NCBI RefSeq assembly: GCF_008365405.1
Contig: NZ_QOKV01000005.1
Location: forward strand, 1 to 64,000
Length of the DNA stretch: 64,000 nt
Direction: 5' to 3'
Origin: Azospirillum brasilense
Lineage (GTDB): Bacteria > Pseudomonadota > Alphaproteobacteria > Azospirillales > Azospirillaceae
A model generated the notes under the pieces. The model was not told the origin of the DNA, did not search any database, and worked only from the letters and a program-made list of their open reading frames with translations. This document shows positions 1-8,471 of the stretch, one piece after another. The translations under genes and the position numbers were made by a program. How positions within the stretch are numbered: the first letter of the stretch is position 1; every line of letters starts with the position of its first letter.

Positions 1-351
1 GTGCAAAAGGGGAGGGGGAACGCCCCCCCCCTCCCTCCCGTTCATCGGGGTACTAAAAAAGTTTATGCCCCCCCATTTATTTTTTTTTTTTATAAAATTT
101 TGATTTTAAATGATGTCTTGCCCCCCCCCCCCACGGCGTGACGGGTTTCGTAAATTTAAATCCCATTTCGAAATAAAAATTTTAACAATAGACGCTGGGG
201 GGGGGTCGGTTTTTTGACCCGCCCCGCCGCAAGCGTAAGGGTAGCACAAGGGGACACCCTCGTTTTGCTGCAAGCAAAGCAAACCCGAGAGCCGCCAGGA
301 GGGATGAACTCCTGCCTTCCTAAGGTTTATCCGGGGCTAGGCGCAACCGCC
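1..351. other. Low-complexity contig end, no gene
   Basis: The first roughly 220 bases are runs of G, C, T and A with short AT-rich stretches and read like unreliable sequence at a contig end; nothing else in the window looks like this. From about 230 the composition becomes normal. No coding sequence is supported. A weak 5-bp stem (339-343 with 348-352) followed by six T residues could terminate plus-strand transcription, but its stem is short. Confidence 0.6.
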
Positions 352-729
352 TCATTTTTTCGTAGGTAATCGTGGGCCCCGCTGGGTCGCTCTTGTTTGT
401 CCTGACATGCGCTTCCTGTTTGCAACCACCGCGTCAAGAATGTCCGCCGCCAAGCGACGATCAGCTTCATCGAGCAGTGACAATGCGTCCAGGAACCTCT
501 TCTTTTGAAGATCGGCTTCCTGCGTGAGCGGCACCTCGAAAAAGCTCGCGACGGGCACATCCAGTTCACGAGCAAACGTGATCAATGTGTCCACCGAAGT
601 GCGGGAGTGCCGGTTTTCTATGTTGGAAACAGCTTGCGTCGATAGACCCGCACGAGAGGCGAGTTCCTCTTGGGACACTCCCCGCGCCTGCCGAAACTCC
701 CTCAATCTTTTAGCTATGATGTCGTGCAT
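352..729 (-). CDS. XRE-family helix-turn-helix regulator
   Basis: A 125-residue DNA-binding protein. The N-terminal 60 residues form a Cro/CI-type helix-turn-helix: the segment ISQ-like VSQEELASRAG is the first helix pair, and LSTQAVSNIE is the recognition helix, followed by the usual arginine and a short dimer or effector tail (DVPVASFFEVP). I start it at the internal ATG at 729, because the upstream extension (to 822) is Pro/Arg-rich and runs into the promoter of the neighbouring transposase. It points away from that transposase. No partner toxin or operon gene is visible downstream, where the sequence becomes unreliable. Target and signal are unknown. Confidence 0.75.
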   Translation of the reverse strand: MHDIIAKRLREFRQARGVSQEELASRAGLSTQAVSNIENRHSRTSVDTLITFARELDVPVASFFEVPLTQEADLQKKRFLDALSLLDEADRRLAADILDAVVANRKRMSGQTRATQRGPRLPTKK

Positions 730-824
730 CCCCGCCCCCGTCGGCGACGGGACGCCTCGAAAAACTGTAGCGCGGCCGGCATTCTGATGATTCCCTTGGT
801 CTGAGGGCGACGGAGGTGGCACGG

Positions 825-1923
825 ATGGCCGGTCAAGCTGGGCTGTTTGATCTTCAGGACCGCTACGCGGAACTGAGCAAGAGCGGGGATCCGCTGGAAC
901 GTCTGTCGCTGGTGGTGGACTTCGAAGTGTTCCGCCCGACGCTGAAGGCGGCCCTGGGACGCAAGGATCGCTCCAAGGGCGGCCGGCCGCCGCTGGACGC
1001 GGTGATGATGTTCCAGATCCTGGTGCTGCAGGCGCTGTATGGGCTGTCGGACGAGCAGGCCGAGTAGCAAGTGTGTGACCGGCTGTCGTTCATGCGGTTC
1101 CTCGGGCTGGGGCTGGGCGACCAGGTTCCGGACCGGACGACGATCTGGCTGTTCCGCGAGACGCTGGTGACGGCGGGAGCGATGAAAGGGGTGTTTGCCC
1201 GCTTCGACACGGAATTGAAAGAGCGCGGCTACGTCACCCTGAGCGGCCAGATCGTCGACGCCTCCATCGTGGAGGCGCCCCGGCAGCGGCTGACCCGGGA
1301 GGAGAAGCGCCATATCCGTGACGGGGAAGACCCGCCCTGGCCGCCCGCCAAGGCGCGCCAGAAGGACACGCAGGCGCGTTGGACGGTGAAGCGTGGGCGG
1401 GTCAAGGCGAAGCCGGCGCCGACGCTCGACGGGTCCGAAGCGCGCATGGTGGGAGGCCTGCTGATCCCGGCCTTCGGCTACAAATCGCACATCAACGTCG
1501 ATCGCCGGTTCCGGTTGATCCGGCGTTTCACCGTCACCGACGCGGCGCGGCGCGGCGCGGCATGACGGTGCCCAACTGCCGGAGTTGCTCAACCTCGACG
1601 CCTTCGACAGCCGGGTATGGGTGGACAGCGCCTATCGCTCGAAGGCCAATGAAGCGGCCATCGCGGCGGCGGAACGCCGCAGCATGGTGCATTTCCGCAA
1701 GCCGAAGGGCAGGCCGATGCCGGGGCCGCACCAGTGTGCCAACCGTGCCCGCTCGGCCGTACGGTCCGCCGTCGAGCATGTGTTCGCCGACCAGAAGGCG
1801 CGCATGGGGTTGTTCATCCGCACCATCGGCCTGGGGGGCGCGACGGTGAAGATCGGCCTCGCCAACCTCGCCTACAATTTCCGACGCCTGATCTGGCTTG
1901 AGGGGCAAACTGCGCCTGTATAG
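825..1923 (+). pseudogene. IS5-family transposase, broken by a nonsense codon and a frameshift
   Basis: Reads as an IS5-type DDE transposase (DUF772 N-terminus, then the DDE domain with QIVDASIVEAPRQR and the C-terminal segment ending in NLAYNFRRL). The start ATG at 825 has GGAGG nine bases upstream. Two lesions break it. A TAG at 1065-1067 sits where the family has tyrosine before QVCDRLSFMRF. At 1541-1560 a 5-bp unit, CGCGG, is present four times; with two copies the frame would read straight through, so a 10-base expansion has shifted the frame by one. The rest continues in the new frame to 1923. I could not assign terminal inverted repeats with confidence. Confidence 0.85.
1541..1560. repeat. 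Tandem repeat (CGCGG)4 inside the transposase
   Basis: Four perfect copies of a 5-bp unit. The frame on the two sides of the repeat differs by one, which matches two extra units (10 bases) relative to an open gene. Likely replication slippage. Confidence 0.8.
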
Positions 1924-2141
1924 CGTCAAAATCGCCGCATAGTTCCACCTTTTCAGCCAAAATTGACAATTCAACCCCCAAAAGACGCCGCTTTCCCACC
2001 CGTGCGGACCTTTCATCGGCCTCAATCCGCGCTCAAGACCGGTTTATCGAGGTGCTCAATCGCTCCGCTGCGCGATGATCTCGCCCTCACGTTGCCCGCT
2101 GCGGCCGCGTGACCGTCCCGGCCAGACCTGCCGGAGACCAG

Positions 2142-3042
2142 ATGAGCACCCCGGCTCCTACACCACGCCTCGGGACACGATCCGAAGCCGCGTTGAACGC
2201 CAGGTTGGAGCGCCTCCGCGTGCGCCTGGCCCGGTTCGCCAACCCAGCCGACATCGCCGCCGGGCTCGGCCTCGACATTTTGCTGGCGCCCCCTGCGGCC
2301 GAGAAAGCGGCGGACGCCGTGGGGGGCGAGGAGGACCGTCAGGACGGCCCGGCCATGCGCGTGCTTCTGGCCAGCCCGCCGCCCACCGGGGACCGCGACT
2401 TCAGGCCCATCCTGGACAGGATCAGGACGACGCTCGACGGCGAGGTTCCGCTAGCCCCGGCCCCCGACCCGGACGACCTGTGCGCCGCGCTGGAACGGGA
2501 GTTCCCGTGGTTCGGCGCGGTGGTCGAGCGCGTCCACGACGACCTCCTGCTCGGCGCCCGCTGCGGCCGGACCTTCTTCGGGCTATCCCGCCCGTTGCTG
2601 CTCGCCGGTCCGCCCGGTGTCGGGAAGACGCGGTTCGCCCACCGCCTGTCCCGGCTCGCCGGACTGCCGATGGGCGTGGTCAACGCGGCGGGGGCGTCGG
2701 ACAACCGGCTCCTCCAGGGCACCGCCCGAGGCTGGGGAACGGTAACGCCGTCCCTGCCGGTCCTGCTCATGCTCCGGGACAGAATGGCGAACCCTTTGGT
2801 TCTGGTGGACGAGGTGGACAAGGCGGGCGCGCGACTTCGACGCGCTGTTCGCGGGATGCCTGGCCGACGCGGCGGACGACTACGAGTGTGCGGTGGCGGT
2901 GTTGCCCGAGATTGCCCCGGCGGCGCTGGACGCGATGCGCGAGGGGTTCGTCCGCGGGCGCCTCCAGGCCCGCCAGCTTGCCGCCCTGGTCCGGCGCGCG
3001 CTGGTCGCCGGAGCCAAGGCGGAACGGACGCTGCGGTGCTGA
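2142..3042 (+). pseudogene. AAA ATPase, truncated and joined out of frame to a C-terminal piece
   Basis: Starts at ATG 2142 with GGAG seven bases upstream. The first ~225 codons encode the front of an AAA+ ATPase: Walker A GPPGVGKTR and, near 2800, Walker B PLVLVDEVDKAG, a pattern seen in Lon-like and MoxR-like ATPases. Immediately after Walker B, around 2820-2833, the frame is lost. A different frame (from 2833) then reads DFDALFAGCLADAADDYE and on to a stop at 3040-3042, about 70 codons with good codon use and no stop, so it looks like a true coding remnant. Either an internal deletion of one gene or a fusion of two genes explains this. The sensor and arginine-finger regions are missing, so it should be inactive. 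Confidence 0.7.
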
Positions 3043-3086
3043 GCGCCCGCCCCGCCGTTACTCCGCCTGCGGGCCGCCCACGACGA

Positions 3087-3290
3087 TCAGTTGTCTCCGC
3101 GACCTGGGCGGCTCGCCTCCAGATCGCCCTGCCACTCGACAGTACCGTGGAGCGCCAGCGTCTTCTCCTCCTGCTTGAGGCGGATCAAGCGGCGAAGCCC
3201 CTCCTCGACGACGGCCTCCTTCGTGGTCAGTCCGGTGGCCGCCATCGCCTCGGCAATCAGAGCATCATCGATGTCGATATTGGTGCGCAT
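3087..3290 (-). CDS. vapB: Orphan VapB-type antitoxin
   Basis: A 67-residue protein of the VapB antitoxin family, starting at the internal ATG at 3290 (MRTNIDIDDALIAEAM). The N-terminal half is the ribbon-helix-helix DNA-binding part (RTNIDIDDALI, then the helix TGLTTKEAVVEEGLRRLI); the tail normally wraps the VapC ribonuclease. VapC would be expected to overlap the stop codon. On the minus strand a frame overlapping the vapB stop reads only four VapC-like codons (LIVV from 3090) before turning into unrelated sequence and stopping at 3058. The toxin is therefore lost, which leaves an antitoxin that could still act as a repressor or neutralise a VapC elsewhere. Confidence 0.75.
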   Translation of the reverse strand: MRTNIDIDDALIAEAMAATGLTTKEAVVEEGLRRLIRLKQEEKTLALHGTVEWQGDLEASRPGRGDN

Positions 3291-3425
3291 GTCGCACTCC
3301 CTGATGAGGACAGCCAACTGTTCTCGCGTTCGATGCGATCCTTCGTGCTCGTGCCTTCCATCGCAGCAGGAGAGCGGTGGCAAGAAACGCTACAGCATGA
3401 TCGTCGCCGGACATCCTATACCGGA

Positions 3426-4250
3426 TCAGTGGTCCATTCCCTTATGGCCCATCTGTCGGTGCCCCGTGGGTCCGTGATCCATCTGGTCATGACCCATGGC
3501 GCCGTGGTCCATCGTGCCGTGCATGGACATGCCGTGGACCATGGACGGGTCCAGCTTGATGGCGCTGGCGTCGCCGGGGTAGCGGTCGACGACGCTCTTC
3601 AGGAGCCCGATCTCGTAGGTCTGGTCCTGGACGATGTCGTAGTTCATGGTGCGCAGGAAGCTGTTCTCGCCGTTCGGATCGGCGTTGTAGTCCCGCGCCA
3701 TGTCGAGCGCGCCCTGGTGGTGCGCGATCATCGCCTTGGCCCAGCGGACGTCGTACTCGTCGACCGCGCCGGATGCCGTCCAGAGGTCGAGCGCCGTCGG
3801 CGGCGGCGCCTTGATGTAGGACAGGCGGTGCTCCAGCCCCTCGGTGGCGACAAGCCGCCGGACGAGCTTGGTCGAACCGAAGTCGGCCAGCACCGTCGGC
3901 GGCTGCTCGACCTGGCGCTTCACCTCGTCGAGCACGGCGATCTCGTACTCCTGGTTGGCGATGATGGCGCCTGCCATGCGCCGCAGCACCGGGTTCCGGC
4001 CCTTGGCCAAGTACTCCTCGGACATCGTCAGCGCACCCGCGTGGTGATCGCGCATGCCGGTCACGTAGTCGAGGTCGGCCCTCACGGCTGCGGAGTCGGC
4101 CGCACCGCCCGGGACCAGAGCGAGCTCGTAGACGGCGGTCTCGTGCCAATCCCCGCCGCCACCGCCGTCGGCCATGGCCGCCGACGCCGCGGAGAGCGTC
4201 AGGACCAGAGCCAGGGCGCTGCCCAGGAGGGCGTTCTTCTTCGTCACCAT
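3426..4250 (-). CDS. Periplasmic DUF305 protein with a His/Met-rich tail
   Basis: A 274-residue exported protein: signal peptide in residues 1-27 (ends ASAAMA), then two DUF305-type four-helix repeats. Each repeat carries the family's histidine pairs (MRDHHAGALTMS near residue 70, MIAHHQGALDMA near residue 175). The last 40 residues are rich in Met and His (MHGTMDHGAMGHDQMDHG), a pattern seen in periplasmic copper- or silver-binding proteins. It sits 11 bases downstream of copZ, which lies behind a CueR-type box, so it probably belongs to a copper-induced unit. The ATG at 4250 has GAGGAG well placed. The exact role of DUF305 proteins is unsettled; metal binding is inferred from residues and neighbours. 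Confidence 0.85.
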   Translation of the reverse strand: MVTKKNALLGSALALVLTLSAASAAMADGGGGGDWHETAVYELALVPGGAADSAAVRADLDYVTGMRDHHAGALTMSEEYLAKGRNPVLRRMAGAIIANQEYEIAVLDEVKRQVEQPPTVLADFGSTKLVRRLVATEGLEHRLSYIKAPPPTALDLWTASGAVDEYDVRWAKAMIAHHQGALDMARDYNADPNGENSFLRTMNYDIVQDQTYEIGLLKSVVDRYPGDASAIKLDPSMVHGMSMHGTMDHGAMGHDQMDHGPTGHRQMGHKGMDH

Positions 4251-4261
4251 GGTGCGTCTCC

Positions 4262-4462
4262 TCAGGCGATCGGCGTGGCGTCGTAGCCCGCGTCGGCCAG
4301 CGTGCGGACGATCAGGTCGGCGCCGACGTCGCCGTCGACGGCAAGGCGTCGGTTGGGCGGGTCAGCCTGGATGGCCGTGACGCCGGGGACGGCAGCCAGG
4401 GCTTTGCGGACGGCGTTGGCGCATCCGCCGCACGTCATGCCGGGAACGGTGAACTGCAACAT
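4262..4462 (-). CDS. copZ: CopZ-like copper chaperone (HMA domain)
   Basis: A 66-residue single heavy-metal-associated domain. The metal loop PGMTCGGCANAV gives the GMTCxxC motif at residues 8-13, and the rest fits the ferredoxin-like fold of CopZ and Atx1. The protein would carry Cu(I) in the cytoplasm and pass it to an exporter. I start at ATG 4462 (MLQFTVPGMTC) because the longer reading frame covers the promoter. A GAGGAGGAT ribosome site precedes it. An inverted repeat at 4524-4544 of the CueR type lies directly upstream. No copper ATPase is adjacent; only a fragment of a P-type ATPase is found, near 40.1 kb. Confidence 0.9.
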   Translation of the reverse strand: MLQFTVPGMTCGGCANAVRKALAAVPGVTAIQADPPNRRLAVDGDVGADLIVRTLADAGYDATPIA

Positions 4463-4516
4463 TGGTATCCTCCTCGACGGAGTCCTTCCGGACCGCTCCG
4501 TTATGTCTCTGGAGGC

Positions 4517-4547
4517 AGCCTCCACCTTCCAGTCGTTGGAAGGTCAA
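4517..4547 (-). promoter_or_regulatory. CueR-type operator/promoter for copZ
   Basis: On the minus strand a TTGACC -35 box (4547-4542) is followed by a dyad with perfect 8-bp arms ACCTTCCA and TGGAAGGT separated by ACGAC (4524-4544). This is the pattern of CueR-regulated promoters, where the dyad sits in an overlong spacer. The -10 is not obvious (GAGGCT at the 19-bp position). No cueR gene is next to it, so the regulator would act in trans. Confidence 0.75.
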
Positions 4548-4586
4548 TGCTCCTGTGGACGCCTTCCGATGTGCCGCACGCATGCC

Positions 4587-5207
4587 TCATCCGCTTTGAC
4601 GGCATGCGCAGCCCTCGTACATGAAGCCCAGGAGCCTGATGCCGGGGACGTAACCCGCTTTCAGGTCCGTGATGCGGAACCCGGCAGCATGAATGAGGTC
4701 GTCCATCTTGCGATCCAGATGACAGCCTCCCGCGCACCTCGACCACACCGGTGTCAGGCGGTGCTGCCAGCGGCGGACGCCGGGGTCAGGCGCGAGGCCG
4801 TGCTCGACGAAACGCAACTGTCCACCCGGCCTGAGCACCCGGCGGGCCTCCCGCAACGCCGTGACCGGATCGGGTATGCTGCACAGCGACCATGTCACCA
4901 CCGCCGTGTCGAAGCTGCTGTCGGAAAACGGCAGTTGCTCCGCAGTCTGCTCAATCAGTTTCACAGGGTGGGGTGTCACGGCTGCTGCTCGCCGAGCGAG
5001 GGCCAGCAACTCCGGAGAGGGGTCCACGCCGACGACCTCCGTGGCCTCTCCCCCGTAAAACGGGAGGTTGCGTCCGGACCCGATCCCGATTTCGAGAACG
5101 CACCCCCGCGCACCGCCGACGACGCGGGAGCGGAAATCGCTGAGCACCGCCTGCCCCATGGCCCAGTCGGTGAGCCGCGGCAGTATGTGATGTTGATACA
5201 GGCTCAT
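4587..5207 (-). CDS. Class I SAM-dependent methyltransferase
   Basis: A 206-residue methyltransferase of the UbiE/phospholipid-methylase-like type. Motif I is VLEIGIGSGRNLPFY (about residues 36-50), the acidic end of strand 2 is VVGVDPS, and LRPGGQLRFVEHG is the later family motif. The start at ATG 5207 (MSLYQHHILPRLTD) matches the usual N-terminus of this family; the extension to 5249 lacks a better ribosome site. The last residues, YEGCACRQSG, carry two cysteines. It is transcribed toward copZ, with the copper-type box between them, so co-regulation is not certain. The substrate cannot be told from the sequence. Confidence 0.8.
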   Translation of the reverse strand: MSLYQHHILPRLTDWAMGQAVLSDFRSRVVGGARGCVLEIGIGSGRNLPFYGGEATEVVGVDPSPELLALARRAAAVTPHPVKLIEQTAEQLPFSDSSFDTAVVTWSLCSIPDPVTALREARRVLRPGGQLRFVEHGLAPDPGVRRWQHRLTPVWSRCAGGCHLDRKMDDLIHAAGFRITDLKAGYVPGIRLLGFMYEGCACRQSG

Positions 5208-5270
5208 GCCCTCGTATTCCTGGAGGTTTCCCGCCCGTAGGCCCTTCACGCTTCAAAACGGCTCAATACG

Positions 5271-5375
5271 TCAGCAGCGCAAACCCCCGGAGTGGTGATC
5301 CTCCACGGCGGACAGTGCGGTCGAGACGGTCTCGTCGAACCGCATGTCGACGGCCTTTGAAACGTGATAGGTCAT
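5271..5375 (-). pseudogene. 5' remnant of a DUF302 gene
   Basis: A 34-codon frame begins at ATG 5375 with a strong GGAGG site seven bases upstream. Its product begins MTYHVSKAVDMRFDE, the typical start of DUF302 proteins (normally about 130 residues or more). It ends early at 5271, so only the first quarter of the domain is left. The promoter region upstream (5450-5474) is intact and carries an inverted repeat. I read it as a deletion remnant. Confidence 0.55.
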
Positions 5376-5449
5376 TGCGCTCCTCCGTGCGATGTCAGCC
5401 GAGGATTCATGGGCTTATGCAAACGCCCGTCTAATCGATGGCGACATTC

Positions 5450-5474
5450 CATTAGACTATAGTAATGTCTAATG
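5450..5474. promoter_or_regulatory. Inverted repeat between divergent genes, likely operator
   Basis: Perfect 8-bp arms CATTAGAC and GTCTAATG with a 9-base AT-rich spacer lie between the DUF302 remnant (minus) and the secreted protein upstream of scsB (plus). AT-rich dyads of this size suit winged-helix repressors of the ArsR type. The half-site TTCCATTAGAC recurs in front of the AcfC-like gene near 35.7 kb. Confidence 0.5.
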
Positions 5475-5602
5475 TGAATGGGGTGGCAGGGGAACAGGCT
5501 ACGGCGATCGGAGTTCCGAACCACCCCTCACGAGTCTGTGAGCGGAATGCGGGTTGCGCCAAGCCCCCGCCGACCGTAGCTTCGATGCCGGATGACGAGA
5601 GG

Positions 5603-6031
5603 ATGCGCGTGCCACACACGGCGAACATGATCCGGGCACTGGTGACGGCACTGCTCGTGCTGGCCACGCTGGTCGCGTTCGCTGGTCCCGGATGGGCCAA
5701 GGCGTTCGCCCCTGTGGACACCGTCCGGTCGTTCCCGCCTGCATTCGGCGACACCGTTTTCGCGGAGGAACGGGAGGCGGTCGTTCCGACGGTCCTGACC
5801 GCCGCTGACGACACCGACCGGCCCTGCAACGGACGCGACGCATCGACCGGGACGGCACGGTGCCCGACCGCCGTTCCATGCCTCACGGTGTGCGGCGCCC
5901 TTTCCAATGCCGCGTCCACTGTTCCACCCCCTTCGGCAGCTGGTGCCGACAGCCACGCGCGTGCCATCGACGATCCGTCGCGCGGCATCACCACGCTCCC
6001 CGACCTGCCGCCTCCGCGCCTGTCCGCCTGA
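5603..6031 (+). CDS. Small secreted cysteine-containing protein upstream of scsB
   Basis: About 142 residues. I recognise no family. A signal peptide or anchor is clear (ALVTALLVLATLVAFAG, cleavage likely after GWA). The mature part has four cysteines in its centre (CNGRD, ARC, PCLTVC) and a proline-rich end finishing LPPPRLSA. The start is uncertain: ATG at 5603 or 5627, and neither has a clear ribosome site. A protein of the same plan (signal peptide, central cysteines, proline-rich end finishing KPPRSSI) lies at 58071, two genes ahead of the second scsB copy. The repeated position suggests a partner of the ScsB modules; this is inference. Confidence 0.5.
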   Translation: MRVPHTANMIRALVTALLVLATLVAFAGPGWAKAFAPVDTVRSFPPAFGDTVFAEEREAVVPTVLTAADDTDRPCNGRDASTGTARCPTAVPCLTVCGALSNAASTVPPPSAAGADSHARAIDDPSRGITTLPDLPPPRLSA

Positions 6032-6156
6032 ACCGCCACAGGGCCGTCGTTGCGCCGGGCATTGCCCGCCGCCAACCGTCCGTGGCCGATCCCCAGCAGG
6101 CTTGCCGCTCCACTCCGGAGTGCATGGCCCTGTTCCCTCAGCGGACGGACAACGCG

Positions 6157-8313
6157 ATGTCGATCACTGTCACCCGGCGCCCTTCGCTGGCGCCGCTCGC
6201 CGCCGTGTTCGGCGGTACCTACAAGGCTGCGACCAGCCGATTGTTGCGCGCCCTCCCGGCGGCCCTCCTGTTCGCCGTGCTGGCCCCCGTCTCCGTCTCC
6301 GCAACAGTCGGTCCCCAATCACCGGCCGAGACCTCGACGGTGCAGATTCTGGCCTCGGTCGACGCCGCCGGTCAGTCACAGGCCATCCTGGCGGGGCTCC
6401 GCATCGTCCTGGACGACGGCTGGAAAACTTACTGGCGCTCGCCCGGAGACGCGGGCATGCCGCCCCGAATGGACTGGTCGGGCTCCACTAACGTTGCGTC
6501 CGTCGCGGTCCGCTGGCCCGCGCCGCACCGTTTCTCGACCTTCGGCATCGAGACCCTGGGCTACACCGGCGAGGTCGTCCTCCCCCTCGAGGTGACCGTC
6601 GAGCGCCCGGGCGAGCCCGTCTCGCTGCGCGGCAAGGTCGACCTGCTGGTGTGCAGCGAGGTCTGCGTCCCGGCCGCGCACCAGGTCGGCCTCGACCTGC
6701 CCGCTGGTCCCGCCACACCCGACGCGGCCGCGGGCAACCTGATCGCGCGGTTCGACGCCCAGGTTCCCGGCGACGGGAACTCGTCCGGCGTCACCGTCAA
6801 AGGCGCCTGGACCGACCCCGCGCGCGGGGCGCTCGTGGTCCGCGTGGCATCGGCCACGGCGCCGCTGGCGGCTCCCGACGCCTTCGTCGAGGGGGGCGAC
6901 TGGGCGTTCGCCAAGCCCGAGGTCGCGCGCGAGGACGGCGGACGCACCGCCCTGCTCACGCTGCCCGTCGTCGCCGGACCCGATGTCGTCGGCATGGCCG
7001 ACAGGCCCCTCACCGTCACGGTCGTCGATGGCGGCCGCGCCGTCGAGGCCAAGGTCACCGTGTCGTCGGAGGCGCCCTTGACGGGCGACCGGCTCGCCGA
7101 CCTCCTGCCGTTCCTGGCGGTGGCCCTGCTGGGCGGTCTCGTTCTCAACCTGATGCCCTGCGTCCTGCCGGTGCTCTCCCTCAAGCTGATGTCGGTGATC
7201 GGCCAGCAAGGCCAGGAGCGCCGCCGGGTGCGGCTGGGCTTCCTGGCGACCGCCTCCGGCGCCATCGCCGCCATGCTCGTCCTGGCGGGCACCCTGGCGG
7301 CCCTCAAGGGGGCGGGCGGCATCGTCGGCTGGGGCATGCAGTTCCAGCAGCCCGTCTTTCTCGTCGTCATGGTGGGCGTCCTCGTCGCCTTCGCGGCGAG
7401 CATGGCGGGCGTCTTCGAGATCCGGCTGCCATCCTCGCTGTCCACCGCCCTCGGCACCGTCGGGGGCGACGGCCCCGCCGGGCACTTCGCCATGGGCGCC
7501 TTCGCCACCCTGCTGGCGACGCCCTGCTCGGCGCCGTTCCTCGGCACCGCGGTCGGCTTCGCGCTGGCCCGCGGCCCGCTGGAGATCCTCGCCGTGTTCG
7601 GCGCGCTCGGCGTCGGCTTGGCCGCCCCGTACCTGCTCGTCGCCCTGTTTCCGGGTGCGGTCGCGCTGCTGCCCCGGCCGGGGCGCTGGATGGGCACGCT
7701 CCGCCACCTGCTCGCAGTTGCCCTTGCGGCCACAGCAATCTGGCTGGTGACGGTCCTCGCCGCGCAGACGTCGGTCGGCACGGCCGCCAGCGTCGTCGCG
7801 GCTACCCTGCTGGCCGTCGGCGCCCTCGCCCTGGCCACCCGGGGCTTCGGGGCCGTGAGCCTCGCGGCCGGGCCGGTGGCCTTGGTCGCGCTCGCCACGG
7901 CGGTCGCCATCCCCACCGTCCTCGACCGCGCTGCCCCGGCCGCCGCTTCCACGGCATCGGCGCGGTGGCAGCGGTTCGAGCAGGCGGAGATCGCCAAGCT
8001 GGTCGCGCAGGGCCAGACGGTCTTCGTCGACGTGACGGCCGACTGGTGCGTCACCTGCATCGTCAACAAGAAGTTGGTGATCGATCGCGAGCCGGTGGCC
8101 GGTACGCTGTCGAGTGACGGCGTCGTCGCCATGCGGGCGGATTGGACCAGCCCCGACCCGGCCATCGCCGCCTACCTCGGCCAGCACGACCGCTACGGCA
8201 TCCCGTTCAACGCGGTCTACGGGCCGGGCGCGCCGCACGGCATCGTCCTGCCCGAGGTGCTGTCCAAAGGCGCCGTACTGGACGCCGTCCGAAAGGCCCG
8301 GACAGCCGGATAA
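6157..8313 (+). CDS. scsB: ScsB/DsbD-like transmembrane thiol reductase (copy 1)
   Basis: A 718-residue inner-membrane protein that would carry electrons from cytoplasmic thioredoxin to periplasmic thiol proteins. A signal peptide (to about residue 49) leads to a periplasmic immunoglobulin-like domain with Cys166 and Cys170 (LLVCSEVC). About eight membrane helices follow, with one redox cysteine in LNLMPCVLP (Cys335) and its partner in LLATPCSAPF (Cys457). A C-terminal thioredoxin-like domain carries Cys631 and Cys634 (ADWCVTC). This three-part layout is that of DsbD; the long N-terminal domain matches ScsB, the copper-tolerance form. The start is taken at ATG 6157; ATG 6124 is possible. An ScsC-like protein follows. 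A close paralogue is at 59271. Confidence 0.9.
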   Translation: MSITVTRRPSLAPLAAVFGGTYKAATSRLLRALPAALLFAVLAPVSVSATVGPQSPAETSTVQILASVDAAGQSQAILAGLRIVLDDGWKTYWRSPGDAGMPPRMDWSGSTNVASVAVRWPAPHRFSTFGIETLGYTGEVVLPLEVTVERPGEPVSLRGKVDLLVCSEVCVPAAHQVGLDLPAGPATPDAAAGNLIARFDAQVPGDGNSSGVTVKGAWTDPARGALVVRVASATAPLAAPDAFVEGGDWAFAKPEVAREDGGRTALLTLPVVAGPDVVGMADRPLTVTVVDGGRAVEAKVTVSSEAPLTGDRLADLLPFLAVALLGGLVLNLMPCVLPVLSLKLMSVIGQQGQERRRVRLGFLATASGAIAAMLVLAGTLAALKGAGGIVGWGMQFQQPVFLVVMVGVLVAFAASMAGVFEIRLPSSLSTALGTVGGDGPAGHFAMGAFATLLATPCSAPFLGTAVGFALARGPLEILAVFGALGVGLAAPYLLVALFPGAVALLPRPGRWMGTLRHLLAVALAATAIWLVTVLAAQTSVGTAASVVAATLLAVGALALATRGFGAVSLAAGPVALVALATAVAIPTVLDRAAPAAASTASARWQRFEQAEIAKLVAQGQTVFVDVTADWCVTCIVNKKLVIDREPVAGTLSSDGVVAMRADWTSPDPAIAAYLGQHDRYGIPFNAVYGPGAPHGIVLPEVLSKGAVLDAVRKARTAG

Positions 8314-8471
8314 CCGCGGCTTCCCCCACGAGTCTCGCAGACACCACGCCCCGCGTCGCGCTTGGCCAGCCGGAACGTCCGAGCGCGACGCTCCCCAGCA
8401 TCCCGACCGCCGCCTCCGGGTGTCCCGAGCGGCGGTCCGCCCATTCCCATCACGGAGCCAAGAGTCCCATC

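Noticed and set aside
3043-4286. Plus-strand continuation of the AAA reading frame to 4286
   Set aside because: It runs antisense through vapB and the DUF305 gene, has no family pattern, and follows the lost frame after Walker B.
6376-8238. Long minus-strand open frame opposite scsB
   Set aside because: Composition (Arg, Gly, Asp, Gln rich) is that of an antisense shadow in high-GC DNA; the plus-strand protein has all family motifs. The same holds for the frame opposite the second scsB (59160-61448).
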